A stretch of DNA of 64,000 bases from Sagittula sp048553715 (GCF_048553715.1 NZ_JBLZNC010000004.1:186001-250000), one strand, 5' to 3'; positions 36,691 through 46,116 are shown, counted from the first letter of the stretch. The notes: generated from the letters alone by a model not told the origin. A program made the numbers and translations.

Positions 36691-37319
36691 CTTCATTTAG
36701 AGAGCCGGATACGGAAAATTTATTTTGTTTACCACGTTTCCGGAGGTGCTCGCCCAAGTGCCACGAGAGCGGAACACTGGCACGCGACACGGACTAGCGG
36801 TCGACCGACTTCTGACCACGCGCCTCGACGTACCCGTCCAGTCCAGCTGACCGATCGTACGCGGACCGTACACCATTTGTACCGCGGGCTTCAGCGGCGG
36901 AGCTTCTGTGCTGCGCGCCGAACATGAAGTATTCGGCACCCAGGGCGGAGAGTTGCCGTTCGCTGCACGTGACTACGCAACCCAGTCCACTGTCAAAGCG
37001 GACATCCATTCAAGCATACGCGACCGAGCGCGCGACAATTTGGATTGAGGGCGAATCTCGTTTTCCAATACTGTTTCGTTTAACAGGCCGCTGAAAAATG
37101 TCTGAGCCTCCCGCCTATCGCCGCGCTCGTCAGGGTTCGATCCGCCGGGTTGTCACCAGATCGTCGAGAGAGCCCGGAAACTGACGCACTCTGGCGTCGA
37201 AAGCGCGATCCTCGGATTTTTCAGCGGCCTGTTAAGATTGCGGCGTCTGTGGACGAAAAAAAGCCGACCAAAGCGGATCTTGACAGAGCCAGGATATCAT
37301 GACGGATTTTAGCCCGCCA
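36690..37319. other. Gene-free left border of the island
   Basis: About 630 bp hold no convincing gene. Apart from a 156-bp inverted-repeat element near 37080 I see only short, poorly supported open frames. Confidence 0.5.
37080..37235. mobile_element. MITE-like 156-bp element with 20-bp inverted repeats
   Basis: TTAACAGGCCGCTGAAAAAT at 37080-37099 is perfectly matched by its reverse complement at 37216-37235. The interior has no coding frame. The outermost TTAA on each side could be a 4-bp target duplication, which would leave 16-bp inverted repeats. It looks like a non-autonomous element or the two ends of a deleted insertion sequence. Confidence 0.65.
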
Positions 37320-37616
37320 TTATGCTGAAGAATACTTATTGATTTCATCAAAATAGAGGCGCTCACTATCATCCTTGAAAGAAGATTTGCTTTCCGTTAA
37401 CGCCGATAGTTTCTGAAATACGTGCGAGTAAACAATCTTGTGAACCTCGTTCTGAAGATTGTTTCCGTCAGGAGCGTCCATCTCAACATCTTCTTCCAAA
37501 AATCTGTTTAGAAGATGTAACAATTCGCCCTTGTCAAGTTCGTCTACTTTGCACCATTCTCCTGAAGAATTCGCCAAAAAATAACCGCATCCACCTTCAA
37601 TCTTTAAGATCTTCAT
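37320..37616 (-). CDS. Small partner protein of the PHP-ATPase
   Basis: The product has 98 residues, starting MKILKIEGGCGYFLANSSGE and ending acidic (DSERLYFDEINKYSSA). The ATG at 37616 lies inside the last codons of the upstream PHP-ATPase gene (20-bp overlap), which points to coupled translation and a joint role. No family was recognised. Both genes are more AT-rich than the chromosome around them, in line with recent transfer. It may act as effector, regulator or inhibitor of the ATPase, but the sequence does not say which. Confidence 0.7.
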   Translation of the reverse strand: MKILKIEGGCGYFLANSSGEWCKVDELDKGELLHLLNRFLEEDVEMDAPDGNNLQNEVHKIVYSHVFQKLSALTESKSSFKDDSERLYFDEINKYSSA

Positions 37617-39630
37617 AAGCCGCGCTCCGCTCTTCATATGCTTTAACTCCAGCCTCCAGGTTTCCAAGGAGCACCTCTCGCGTCGGGATCTCCAATCCAT
37701 CCACGGACATCAATCGTTTACTCGTTGGCGAGCCAGAGAAAATTCGCCATTTAATCTCAGAATTTGAAACCTCTTTTTTCGTATAAAGGATGAAGTCTGG
37801 CCGAATTGACGCGCCGACTGTGTTGTTGTGGGTGACAACAACAACAGGCATCTTTCTCGAAATCTCTTTGATTATCTCATTAACTTCGGCCTTCAGGAAG
37901 TGGTTGTCAAAGGACGATTCCGGTTCATCGATGAGAAGTACGTCTGCAGAGCTTGCGCCTTCGATTCTGTCCAGTAAGAAGAACTCCGACCTCTCTCCTC
38001 CTGACGCCTCCATTCCATCCCTGTTAAGAATTTTATATTCAACCTTGGTCAAATACTTGCTAAAGTCAGAAGCTTCGACCGGAGCTCCAATTTTCCGAAG
38101 CTCTTGAAGATATTCATACGGCTTGTCGTATTTTTCGAACGCAGCGCTGAATCCTCTATTGGATCTTGATATACTTTTTAGTTCTCCGCTTCCCTTGAAT
38201 GGCCCTACTTGTGCAACAATCTCGAAACTTCCCTTTCTCTTCCGAAGTGCAGTCTTGGGTTTCCGGGCTGCTGTTACCAGGGTTTCAAACCTTTCAACTG
38301 CCCTTGCGTTCTTTGCAATCTTAAGGAGGTCGACATCGGCCACACTGGGTGCTGATGACTTTCGTTGAAGTTTTTCTTTGATGTCATGAACTGCCGTGTT
38401 AACCCAATCCTTTTTATCGTTTAACTCCTGGTGAGTGCAGTAAACTCTCATGAGTTCCACGTACAACGCTTTGAGCGCGCCCAGATCGAGGTGCTTTTCT
38501 ATAACATCTCTATACTCTACATTGCTCACAAGCTGCTTGGTTGAGGAGATGAGGCCTTGCAGACCTTTCAAGTCCTTCCGCAAAAATGGCTCCTCATTGT
38601 ACATCTTAGCCTTAGAAAAAGCGTCATGCCGACTGGTCTCGCGCGCATAACTGAGTAACGATGAAATGTATTGATCAATAGCGAGCATATCTGCCTGAAG
38701 GTCGATATCAAGCATGTGCGTTACTGCGTCCTGCAAGTCGGCCAAATAATCTCGTGCGAAGAGGCTGGTTTTTTCACTCAGGAAATCTTTGAAATTCTTC
38801 TCGTCCTCCGCCTCATTTCGCGCAACCAAATCAAACTGGCGGATGTATCTTGTGTTCTCCGCACCAAACCAATCACAGATCTTTTCAAGGGTGTGGGATT
38901 TCCCGGAGGACCGATCGCCTAAAATTACATTGAGTCCAGTTGAGATTTTTTGCCCATCAGGGAAAATCTGAAAATGGCCAATGCCTCCCTCCTTCGAAAT
39001 AGACACTTTTCTTTTGTCTTTCAAAACATGACGAAGAGAACCGAATGATAAGTCTTCACAATCGACAAACGTATGCTTGGTTGGCAGTACCGTGAGGGCA
39101 TCACTTACTCGGCAATCACTGAAAAATACGGGCGTGAGCATTTCGGGATCATTGTGGCACGTTATAAATTTCTTAGGGCTGGTGACTTCACCACAGTGAA
39201 TGTGCCCTTCAAACTTTTCCAAGGCCTCGGCGCTGATTTTTGGTTCTTTCAAATAGTGAGGGATAAGGATGTACTTCCGGAGGTCTCCAAAAACCTCTTC
39301 GAAATCCGCATGCCGAAGCGGTACCCCATTCGCTCGCCACCTTCGTTCAACCTCTTCACACCTTTGAGAAAAGTCATCCAAGTCTCGACCGTCGGCCAAG
39401 ACGAGCATGTGACACTTTTCAACATCAACCTCAATTCCTGGAAGAACCAGTACTTCCAAGGCGGTTTTGATCTCTATGAATTGATCCTTGTCAAAAAGGT
39501 TGTGATTTGTTATTGCAATACAGCTCAGATCTGCTTCACTAACGTATTTTTGTAGCACTTCCATGCTAAACGAAAAATCCCGATCTTGGATGCTGGATTT
39601 CGTGTGGATATGCAAATCAATCTTTTTCAT
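37597..39630 (-). CDS. PHP-domain ATPase, TrlF-like, probable defence gene
   Basis: The 677-residue protein starts with a PHP metallo-phosphoesterase domain (about 1-200): DLHIHT with H7 and H9, ITNHN near 40, PGIEVD near 65 and IPHYLK near 125. An SMC/ABC-type ATPase follows: Walker A GDRSSGKS at 238-245, a coiled-coil-like middle, signature SGGERS near 548, Walker B DVLLIDEPE near 563-571 and the H-loop VVVTHNN. This order matches TrlF-family AAA-like ATPases, which are often found in defence islands. A DNA-sensing ATPase controlling a PHP nuclease is a plausible model. It overlaps its 98-residue partner by 20 bp and is AT-rich compared with the core. Confidence 0.78.
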   Translation of the reverse strand: MKKIDLHIHTKSSIQDRDFSFSMEVLQKYVSEADLSCIAITNHNLFDKDQFIEIKTALEVLVLPGIEVDVEKCHMLVLADGRDLDDFSQRCEEVERRWRANGVPLRHADFEEVFGDLRKYILIPHYLKEPKISAEALEKFEGHIHCGEVTSPKKFITCHNDPEMLTPVFFSDCRVSDALTVLPTKHTFVDCEDLSFGSLRHVLKDKRKVSISKEGGIGHFQIFPDGQKISTGLNVILGDRSSGKSHTLEKICDWFGAENTRYIRQFDLVARNEAEDEKNFKDFLSEKTSLFARDYLADLQDAVTHMLDIDLQADMLAIDQYISSLLSYARETSRHDAFSKAKMYNEEPFLRKDLKGLQGLISSTKQLVSNVEYRDVIEKHLDLGALKALYVELMRVYCTHQELNDKKDWVNTAVHDIKEKLQRKSSAPSVADVDLLKIAKNARAVERFETLVTAARKPKTALRKRKGSFEIVAQVGPFKGSGELKSISRSNRGFSAAFEKYDKPYEYLQELRKIGAPVEASDFSKYLTKVEYKILNRDGMEASGGERSEFFLLDRIEGASSADVLLIDEPESSFDNHFLKAEVNEIIKEISRKMPVVVVTHNNTVGASIRPDFILYTKKEVSNSEIKWRIFSGSPTSKRLMSVDGLEIPTREVLLGNLEAGVKAYEERSAAYEDLKD

Positions 39631-40116
39631 AAATCTTAACTCTTGTCACACAGATGCCTCTTGCCCGACGGACAAGGCAACTTGCGTTACCTGGAAGTTC
39701 TTTCGTTCATTCGCCCAAGGCGCTCAACAGATAGTCAATCTTATCCTGCACCGCGGACGGCAGATCGGCAACCATATGTTGTGTATTCATTGTGGCAATA
39801 TGCCCTTGATCGTAATTCGCTTGGCGAGATTTGATCGCTAAAGTACTGACAACCTTGTCGCTGACAGTCCGGTTTGTCTAAGTCTGGTACGGCAAATTCG
39901 TCCGCGGACTATGAGTTGGCCCACGCCTCGATTTTGCGTTCGCAGCGGACGACCGGTTGGGTGGGTCGCACCGCAGCATCTTTGTTGCCTGCGAATGTCC
40001 GGAAAGGGCCGTCAGTGCTCGCCGCGCTGTCGGTCCTTAGCGAGACGTCTGCCATGACGCCGAAGGTCTGCTTCGAGCCCATTGTGTAATTTGAAAAGGA
40101 TTGCGATACAAACCCC
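39631..40116. other. Gene-free segment with degenerate dispersed repeat
   Basis: No gene is supported here. The stretch at 39930-40083 resembles the degenerate intergenic repeats seen elsewhere in the island (core CGCAGCATCT at 39972) and may include the promoter of the PHP-ATPase gene near 39640. Confidence 0.45.
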
Positions 40117-40500
40117 ATGAACACATGCCCCGAACCCGGCTGCAGGTTTTGCCTTGAAAACGATCTACTGGTTGATCGACCATTACTCGTTTTGCAGCAC
40201 CTCTTTATCTTGGGATCAATTGAAGAACATAGACCCCATCAGGCTATGATTGTTCCTCACCGACATATAGAAACTCCATTTGATCTAAATGCACAGGAGT
40301 GGTCGGAAATTTCTGAGGCGCTTGCGTTTGTCAAAGCAAGCTTCGACAAGGGACGTGCCGATGGTTTCACAGTTGGCTGGAATGTGGGCGCCGCTGCAGG
40401 CCAGGATGTTTTTCATGCTCATTTGCATGTGATAGCGCGCTTCAAAGGTGATCCATCCGAGGGCCTAGGGATCCACGCGCTGTTCAGAACGGGAATTTGA
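40117..40500 (+). CDS. HIT-family nucleotide hydrolase or transferase
   Basis: The 127-residue protein carries the histidine triad HxHxH at H100, H102 and H104 (VFHAHLHVIARF). An N-terminal CxxC-like pair (CPEPGCRFC) may hold zinc. HIT enzymes cleave nucleoside phosphoramidates or dinucleoside polyphosphates such as Ap4A. In this island it lies beside a PP1/ApaH-type phosphatase, another class that can act on such nucleotides, but any joint role is inference. Upstream is about 490 bp of non-coding DNA. Confidence 0.85.
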   Translation: MNTCPEPGCRFCLENDLLVDRPLLVLQHLFILGSIEEHRPHQAMIVPHRHIETPFDLNAQEWSEISEALAFVKASFDKGRADGFTVGWNVGAAAGQDVFHAHLHVIARFKGDPSEGLGIHALFRTGI

Positions 40501-40715
40501 GGGACGGCAGCTTCGTCCGCCCAGCCGACCTTCAGCCTCCGAAAATGCCCCGAGATCGACGAACGGCCGGTTTGGTGCAGCTGCACCGCAGCGAACTACT
40601 TGAGACTGAACGGCAGGATTGGGCCGTGTCCGACTTCGAACGGTCGGCCGGCCTGAACCGTTTATCGATCTGGTATCGGCGTTTCACCCTCGCCGTCTTG
40701 CACCTCGGGTTTCGG

Positions 40716-40886
40716 TTAAGCGTGGCTCGGCAGGTTCAGCAGATGGATTGGTGCGCTCTGGATAAACCTCTCGACTCTTTCAGGATCCGGTTCCGTGTCC
40801 CAGGCAGTTCGGCGATACGCGAGCGTACAGCTGATCAGGACGCCGACGGCGATGGAGGTGTCGGCGATTATGAAAAATATGTCCAT
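40716..40886 (-). CDS. Small single-pass membrane protein
   Basis: The product has about 56 residues, starting MDIFFIIADTSIAVGVLISC, an N-terminal membrane helix, then a short polar tail (RRTAWDTEPDPERVERFIQS). An AAAGGA motif lies 11 bp upstream of the ATG at 40886. It follows the phosphatase gene on the same strand after 126 bp. I favour it over the longer plus-strand frame that overlaps it, since that one is low in hydrophobic order and has no ribosome binding site. Function unknown. Confidence 0.45.
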   Translation of the reverse strand: MDIFFIIADTSIAVGVLISCTLAYRRTAWDTEPDPERVERFIQSAPIHLLNLPSHA

Positions 40887-41012
40887 CACGCTGTTGGTCC
40901 TTTCGAACTCCCCGTGCCTGACGATACCCGAGCTGGGCTGACCGGTCAAAGTCGAGGTCGATGCGCATACGGGTCGTCCAGTTGTGGCGGCGATGCCAAC
41001 GCGGGTATTGCC

Positions 41013-41912
41013 TCACAAGAAAAGATCGGACGGATCGACCTGTGGAATGACCGCCGCAGCCGAGATCTGCATCATGGTCGTCGCCTCCACCCGGATGAAG
41101 TGCGCCCATGCAATCTGGTCTAGGCGTGCGGATCCGGCGTCCAGACAGACGCGGCGGCACGGATCGACCACATCACAGGCGGCGAGGCTCGATGCCCCCG
41201 CTGACATGGGACGGGTGATCGCCGGCGAGTGCCCGTGGACGACAAGGGCGTCGCCATTTCCATATTGATTTGATGTGGGATCCCAGGTCCACCCCCGGGA
41301 CCACTCCAGGAAACTGCGCCTGATCCAGGCCCAATGCAGGTCATTGTCCGCATGCGCGCGATGACGGTCGAGATGTATGTCCGGTGCCGAGCACGGATCG
41401 AGGCCGGCATGGACGAACAGGATGTCGCCGATCCTGAAATGCGACGGCGCGCCCCGGATGATATCCGTGAAACCTGACGGCATCCGCGCTTCGACGGCGC
41501 GCATCGCGTCGGCCCACGGGAGGTCGCGCCAATCGCGATCCACTTCATCCATGACATCAATCCCACCGTTCATCAGCCAGAGGGACGGTGCGCCGGCGAC
41601 GGCATCAGCATACATGAGTTCATGGTTGCCGGGCAGCAGGTGGGTCACGTCTGCCTTGGCAAGTTCCCGGGCCCGGACGGCGAGGTCCACTGCCTCGAGG
41701 CTGGCCGGACCCCTGTCGAGGATGTCACCGAGAAAGATGACAGTGCGCCGCACGCCCTTGGTTCGGGGCTGTGAAGCGATATCGGAGAGGCAAGAGCGGA
41801 GCGCACCCGCGCGGCCATGCACGTCACCGATCGCGAAGATCTCCTCCTCCACCGGGATTGCGGAGGGGATGGGCCGCGGTGGCCGCTGGATGAGTTGATA
41901 GCTGTCGCGCAT
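41013..41912 (-). CDS. Serine/threonine phosphatase-like metallophosphoesterase
   Basis: The 299-residue protein has the calcineurin-like motifs GDVHGR (29-34), GDILDRGP (62-69) and GNHE (95-98), with further histidines downstream (FVHAGLDP). This fits the PP1/ApaH branch that removes phosphate from proteins or cleaves Ap4A. It is complete and of normal length. It stands alone on the minus strand between the HIT gene and the tnsA side, with no strong signal for a partner other than the small membrane protein after it. Confidence 0.85.
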   Translation of the reverse strand: MRDSYQLIQRPPRPIPSAIPVEEEIFAIGDVHGRAGALRSCLSDIASQPRTKGVRRTVIFLGDILDRGPASLEAVDLAVRARELAKADVTHLLPGNHELMYADAVAGAPSLWLMNGGIDVMDEVDRDWRDLPWADAMRAVEARMPSGFTDIIRGAPSHFRIGDILFVHAGLDPCSAPDIHLDRHRAHADNDLHWAWIRRSFLEWSRGWTWDPTSNQYGNGDALVVHGHSPAITRPMSAGASSLAACDVVDPCRRVCLDAGSARLDQIAWAHFIRVEATTMMQISAAAVIPQVDPSDLFL

Positions 41913-42291
41913 GGTGTCCGATTATCGAGTCCCCGGGGCCGCGCCCCGTGAATTGTGGGCCGGGAGAACGCGAGGCTACCTCGCTGCTGCCGTCAAGGCT
42001 ACCGGGCGTTCGCCCCTTACTCGGGGTCACGATTTAATAGCTACAATTCTATCGACACCGATGCGAAAGCGCGGATTTTCTGCGGGCTTTCGCTATGCGG
42101 CGCCTGACGGAGCCGTCCGTCGAAATTGAGCACTGTCCTGTTTTTCGCAGCATTTCCGTTGTCGGGCCTTTAACGGCGGTCGGCCCATCACGGTCACAGG
42201 CAAGACGCCTCTCATAAAACACCGTCTCCGACACCCGGCGCAGCATAGCTGCCGTCGGACCTGTCGAGACATGCCGTGAAAGGAAATCGAA
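41913..42291. other. Non-coding segment between divergent genes
   Basis: About 380 bp hold no supported gene. They include a degenerate dispersed repeat with CGCAGCATTT at 42146-42155. Confidence 0.4.
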
Positions 42292-42801
42292 ATGGCATCT
42301 GAAGAACAAGCGCGCCGCACCCTCAACCGTTTCATCACCAGCTTCAACGCGGCCCTGGCTGGGCCGCCCACCGACCCGCTGGATCCAGAGGTCGCGCATA
42401 TCGAGCTTTGGGCAACCGCCGTGGTCGGGTCGAACCTGGTCCTGGCCGGTTGGACAGAGCGTCATCCGGTCTTTGGAGAGACGAAGGTCTGGACCTCGCG
42501 GTTGATCCACATCACGGATGACCAAAAATGGGCGAGGACCGCGAGTCGCTGGTACAGCCTCGGAAAACCGTTCTCGGCGGAAATGGAAGAACTCTTCCCC
42601 GGCGCCCAGGACCTTGAAGCTGCCATCTCCTCATCCCCGGACTTCGTCACGGTCCCGATGGAGGTGGCCGTCCGTGCGATGGCGGACTTCCCCAACCTGA
42701 TGACGAAACTCGCCGCAGGCAGTGCCTGCAAGGATCTTGTCCCGCAGTTCGAGGAAATCGAAGCAAAGTGGCCGCCGATGGATGGAGTCGCAAGGCATTG
42801 A
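42292..42801 (+). CDS. Hypothetical protein upstream of tnsA
   Basis: The 169-residue protein starts MASEEQARRTLNRFITSFNA with AAAGGAAAT upstream. It is acidic and helical in look, with no motif I recognise. It precedes the tnsA-tnsB operon by 330 bp on the same strand, so it could be a passenger or an accessory of the transposon. Unlike the AT-rich cargo genes, its GC content is like that of the tns genes. Confidence 0.6.
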   Translation: MASEEQARRTLNRFITSFNAALAGPPTDPLDPEVAHIELWATAVVGSNLVLAGWTERHPVFGETKVWTSRLIHITDDQKWARTASRWYSLGKPFSAEMEELFPGAQDLEAAISSSPDFVTVPMEVAVRAMADFPNLMTKLAAGSACKDLVPQFEEIEAKWPPMDGVARH

Positions 42802-42882
42802 AATAAAATAGAAATGACCGCGCCGAAAATGCTGGCGAGAAAAAATGTGGTCTCCCGCCAAATTTTTTTCTGCGAACTTTCA

Positions 42883-42908
42883 GTACCTCCTCATAGCTCT
42901 GATCGTAC
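42883..42908 (+). promoter_or_regulatory. Candidate shared regulatory element upstream of tnsA
   Basis: GTACCTCCTCATAG through GATCGTAC forms an interrupted repeat flanked by GTAC. A similar segment (ACCTGCTCATA, then GAGTCGTG) lies upstream of tnsC at 55796-55821. Both are about 220 bp from the start codon. The likeness is short and could be chance. Confidence 0.3.
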
Positions 42909-43131
42909 CGGCACCGAGGGGTGCCCAACGACAGAAAGGAAGGACCACACGCCCATGACAACCGGCTGATCGCGAAATCGGCCACCGGCATTCCGCCACT
43001 GCCTGGAGAGGTTCGAACACAGGCTCAGCGCCACGACCTCGGGCATCCCAACATCACTCGCAAGCTCGGCTCCCGTCTGAATCCAGCGATTCAGGCGACG
43101 GGATCGGCTTGTCCAAAGAAACGAGAAAATC

Positions 43132-43809
43132 ATGTTCGACGAAAACTACTTCCGCAGCCGCGCCGTCCGGAAGATCCCCAAGAGCTCCAAGCTGCACTCC
43201 GTGGGCACGCTGACGTTCATCCGCCATGACGGTAAATCGCAAGAAGTCGGCTTCGGTAGCGGGCTGGAGCACGACGCAGCCCTGTGCTGCATCTATCACC
43301 CCGAATTCCTCGACCTTGAGGAGCAGCTGGAAAGGATCATGGCGCGCAAGACCGGCACCGTAGCAACGCCGTACTGGTTCGACTACCGGCTGACCCTGGT
43401 GGGCGGGAAGCGCATTGCGCTCTCCGTCAAGTACGCGAAAAAGGCCAGCACGCTGGCCTACCAGAGAACCATGGAGGCCGTACGCGCCGTTGCCGTGCCC
43501 GAAATCGCTGATCAGGTGAACACGATCTCGGAACGCAACATCGACCCGACCCTCCTGGCCAACTGCAGGCTCTTCCATGCGGCACGTTTCCCGGAGGAGG
43601 TGCTGGATGACCGCGTCAAAAAGGCACTGACCCAGTTGGATCGTCCCATGGCAATTCATGAGGCTCTGGAGCAGGCCGGCATCGGCCCAGACGGGTTTTG
43701 GAGCGCAGTGCGCGCGATCCGCTGGGGTGATGTCGAGGTCCTGTCCCGTGGCATCATCGACGAGCATGCTGTCATCCGGCCCCTCACCGCAATCGAGGAG
43801 GCTGCATAA
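43132..43809 (+). CDS. tnsA: Tn7-like transposition endonuclease TnsA
   Basis: The 225-residue protein matches TnsA, the restriction-enzyme-like nuclease that cuts the 5' ends of Tn7-type elements so that they leave the donor cleanly. Candidate active-site residues are E46 in GLEHDAAL, D84 in YWFDYRLTL and K100 in ALSVKYAK. At the place of the E. coli TnsA glutamine (Q130) there is S98. The C-terminal part is helical, as expected for TnsC binding. The stop shares a base with the tnsB start (TAATG), so the two are coupled. With TnsA present the element should move by cut-and-paste. Confidence 0.82.
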   Translation: MFDENYFRSRAVRKIPKSSKLHSVGTLTFIRHDGKSQEVGFGSGLEHDAALCCIYHPEFLDLEEQLERIMARKTGTVATPYWFDYRLTLVGGKRIALSVKYAKKASTLAYQRTMEAVRAVAVPEIADQVNTISERNIDPTLLANCRLFHAARFPEEVLDDRVKKALTQLDRPMAIHEALEQAGIGPDGFWSAVRAIRWGDVEVLSRGIIDEHAVIRPLTAIEEAA

Positions 43810-46073
43810 TGCCGGTTCATGTCATCAACGAAGAAAACTTCGACATCAGCTTCCTCGAGGTCGGCTGCGTCATTCGCCAGATCTCGCGCAACGGCAAGGT
43901 CACAGAACTCCGTGACAACGGTGTCGTGGTCGACTGGGAGGAGTGGACCAACCCGGTGACCGGCAAGGTGAAAGACGCCGGACCCGAACTCTACAAGACG
44001 GAGGTGATCCACCAGGATCACCTTTACGGCCAGCTTGAGGTGATCCGCCGCCCGATGTCCTTCGTGCGCTCCCGCTCCATCACAGAGGTGCGGCGCGATG
44101 AGCGCAACCACAAGGAAACGGCGCGCATGCTCGTCCGCAAGGCTTGCGTTCTTGCCAGCGAAGAGCTGATCGCTGAGGGCCTTATGGGGACAACCCGTGC
44201 GGAGCATGAGCGCAACTCCCTGCAGCTGGTGCATCGCGCGCGCACCATCCACGCGCGCATCGCCGAAGCGGCGCTGGCGCCCAACCGCCCGCACCCGATC
44301 CTGTCCTCGTGCAGCAAAGCCCTGCACGGCTCCCAGACCGGGCTGAAGCCCTACACGTTCGACCTCAAAGGGGAGAATGCCCATTGCGCGCGTGACGAGA
44401 CCAAGATGGGGGCGACAATTTACAGGTGGGCGAGCAAGCATCGGGACGAGGGCGAAGACGGCCTGTACGACAAGTTTCGCAATTGCGGCGCCAACTCCGG
44501 GCACACTGATCAGCTTCGGGACTTCGTGACGAAAGTCCTGATGGAGCTTGAGGATCAGGAACGGCAGTCACTGGCGAACCTGCATGACAGTGTCAATGCC
44601 GCACTGCTGTTCGAAAACTGCGAGCGTCTGGCGAGAGACACCAATGCAGGGCTGCTGCCACAAAGGGTCAGCAAGGAGTTCGTCCAGACGCAGCGCGTGC
44701 TTCTTGGGTACGTCAACCGTGGCATCCGCAACCGGGGCTATGATGTGGCTTACCGCGACATGCATGCGGGCGGTCTGGGGATCGTCACCTCGCGCGCCCT
44801 CGAACGGGTCGAGATCGACGAGTACACCATCGACCTGCAACTCCTGATGAAAATCAGCGGTGCGTTCGATTACCTGTCGCCTAAAGAAGCGAAGGCCATG
44901 GGTCTGGATGGCACGGCACAGCGCGTCAAGATTTCCGCCGCGATCGATGTCCACACCCGCTGCCTGCTGGCCCTGCTCGTCGTCCCGGAAGGCACCGTGA
45001 ACTCCCTGGCTCTGACGCTGGAGATGGTCTACTCGGACAAGTCCGATATCTCCGACGCCATGGGATGCACTTACAAGTGGTTGGAATACGGCGCGCCCGA
45101 GCTGATCGCTGTCGATCGCGGCGCCGCCTATATCACCGACCCAGCCTACCACATCCTGAACTCGCTCGGGATCACCAACATGGGGGTCCCTGCGGGAAAA
45201 CCCTGGCTGAAGCCCTTCATCGAACGGGTGTTCCGGACCATGCACGAAAAGCTGCTCGCCCGGTTCTCGGGCAGGACCTTCGGTGACGTGGTCAAGCGCG
45301 GTGAAAACGATTCCCAGGGACGAGCGACCCTGGAACTGTCCGAGTTCCTGAAGTGGATGGTGCGGTGGGCCGTCGACGACTACCACAACGACCGCCACAA
45401 CGCCTTGGGAACGACGCCGCGCGAAGCCTGGCAGGAGGCGACACGGTACAAGCGCCCTCGGACCCTGACCAACAAGGAAATGCGCCAGGCCTTTGGCGAG
45501 ATCGTTCAGCGCCGACTGGGATCGTCGGGCTTGGTCATCGACAACATCAAGTACCAGTCCGACAACCTGATCGACATCTGGAGAAGCGAGGGGCACCAGC
45601 TGATCGAAACCCGCCGTTGGGCCGGCAACATCGGCACCATCGATATCCGCAAGGTCAGCGACAACGGTAAGGGCAAATGGGAGACGGCTGTCGTGTGTGA
45701 TCCGGATTGGCTCGAAAAGACCGCCTTCGACGTCCGGGTCTGGAACGAGGATCGCCGGAAGATCAACCCAGAGGCAGAACAGACGCGCCTTCTGGAAATC
45801 GGGCATCGTGATCAGCGGTCCAAGGAGCTGAAGGCCCAGTCCAAGCTGTTTGCGCAGCCGCGCAGCGCGACGACCGGCAAGGAACTGACCGACGAACACA
45901 TCGACACCTACACCGACACGGCAGAGCGGCGGTATCAGGCGGGCGAGCATCGGGGGCTTCTCGATGATGTCGTCGAGGGTGACGAACCTCAGGTCCCCGC
46001 CCGGCCGGAACCCCAGAAGCCCTATACGCCGCCGGACGCGGGTTTCCTGGACGATGACGACGTCCTGGAATGA
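43809..46073 (+). CDS. tnsB: Tn7-like DDE transposase TnsB
   Basis: The 754-residue protein has N-terminal DNA-binding parts, an rve-type DDE core and a C-terminal Mu-like beta-barrel region. The catalytic triad is D380 (SAAIDVHTRC), D436 (LIAVDRGAAY) and E472 (KPFIERVFRT). The 36-residue D-E spacing is as expected. It binds the transposon ends and joins the 3' ends to target DNA. It is longer than Tn5053-type TniA (about 560) and close to Tn7 TnsB. A terminator follows after 17 bp, so tnsC is not on this transcript. Confidence 0.9.
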   Translation: MPVHVINEENFDISFLEVGCVIRQISRNGKVTELRDNGVVVDWEEWTNPVTGKVKDAGPELYKTEVIHQDHLYGQLEVIRRPMSFVRSRSITEVRRDERNHKETARMLVRKACVLASEELIAEGLMGTTRAEHERNSLQLVHRARTIHARIAEAALAPNRPHPILSSCSKALHGSQTGLKPYTFDLKGENAHCARDETKMGATIYRWASKHRDEGEDGLYDKFRNCGANSGHTDQLRDFVTKVLMELEDQERQSLANLHDSVNAALLFENCERLARDTNAGLLPQRVSKEFVQTQRVLLGYVNRGIRNRGYDVAYRDMHAGGLGIVTSRALERVEIDEYTIDLQLLMKISGAFDYLSPKEAKAMGLDGTAQRVKISAAIDVHTRCLLALLVVPEGTVNSLALTLEMVYSDKSDISDAMGCTYKWLEYGAPELIAVDRGAAYITDPAYHILNSLGITNMGVPAGKPWLKPFIERVFRTMHEKLLARFSGRTFGDVVKRGENDSQGRATLELSEFLKWMVRWAVDDYHNDRHNALGTTPREAWQEATRYKRPRTLTNKEMRQAFGEIVQRRLGSSGLVIDNIKYQSDNLIDIWRSEGHQLIETRRWAGNIGTIDIRKVSDNGKGKWETAVVCDPDWLEKTAFDVRVWNEDRRKINPEAEQTRLLEIGHRDQRSKELKAQSKLFAQPRSATTGKELTDEHIDTYTDTAERRYQAGEHRGLLDDVVEGDEPQVPARPEPQKPYTPPDAGFLDDDDVLE

Positions 46074-46090
46074 CCTCTCGCCACACTTAC

Positions 46091-46116
46091 AACGCCGCCC
46101 TCTGGGCGGCGTTTTT
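46091..46116 (+). terminator. Intrinsic terminator after tnsB
   Basis: AACGCCGCCC and GGGCGGCGTT form a 10-bp stem with a 3-nt loop, followed by TTT. It closes the tnsA-tnsB operon. Confidence 0.9.

Noticed and set aside
40497..41123. 208-codon plus-strand frame after the HIT gene
   Set aside because: It overlaps the phosphatase gene and the small membrane protein, and its translation is Arg/Asp-rich with no structure.
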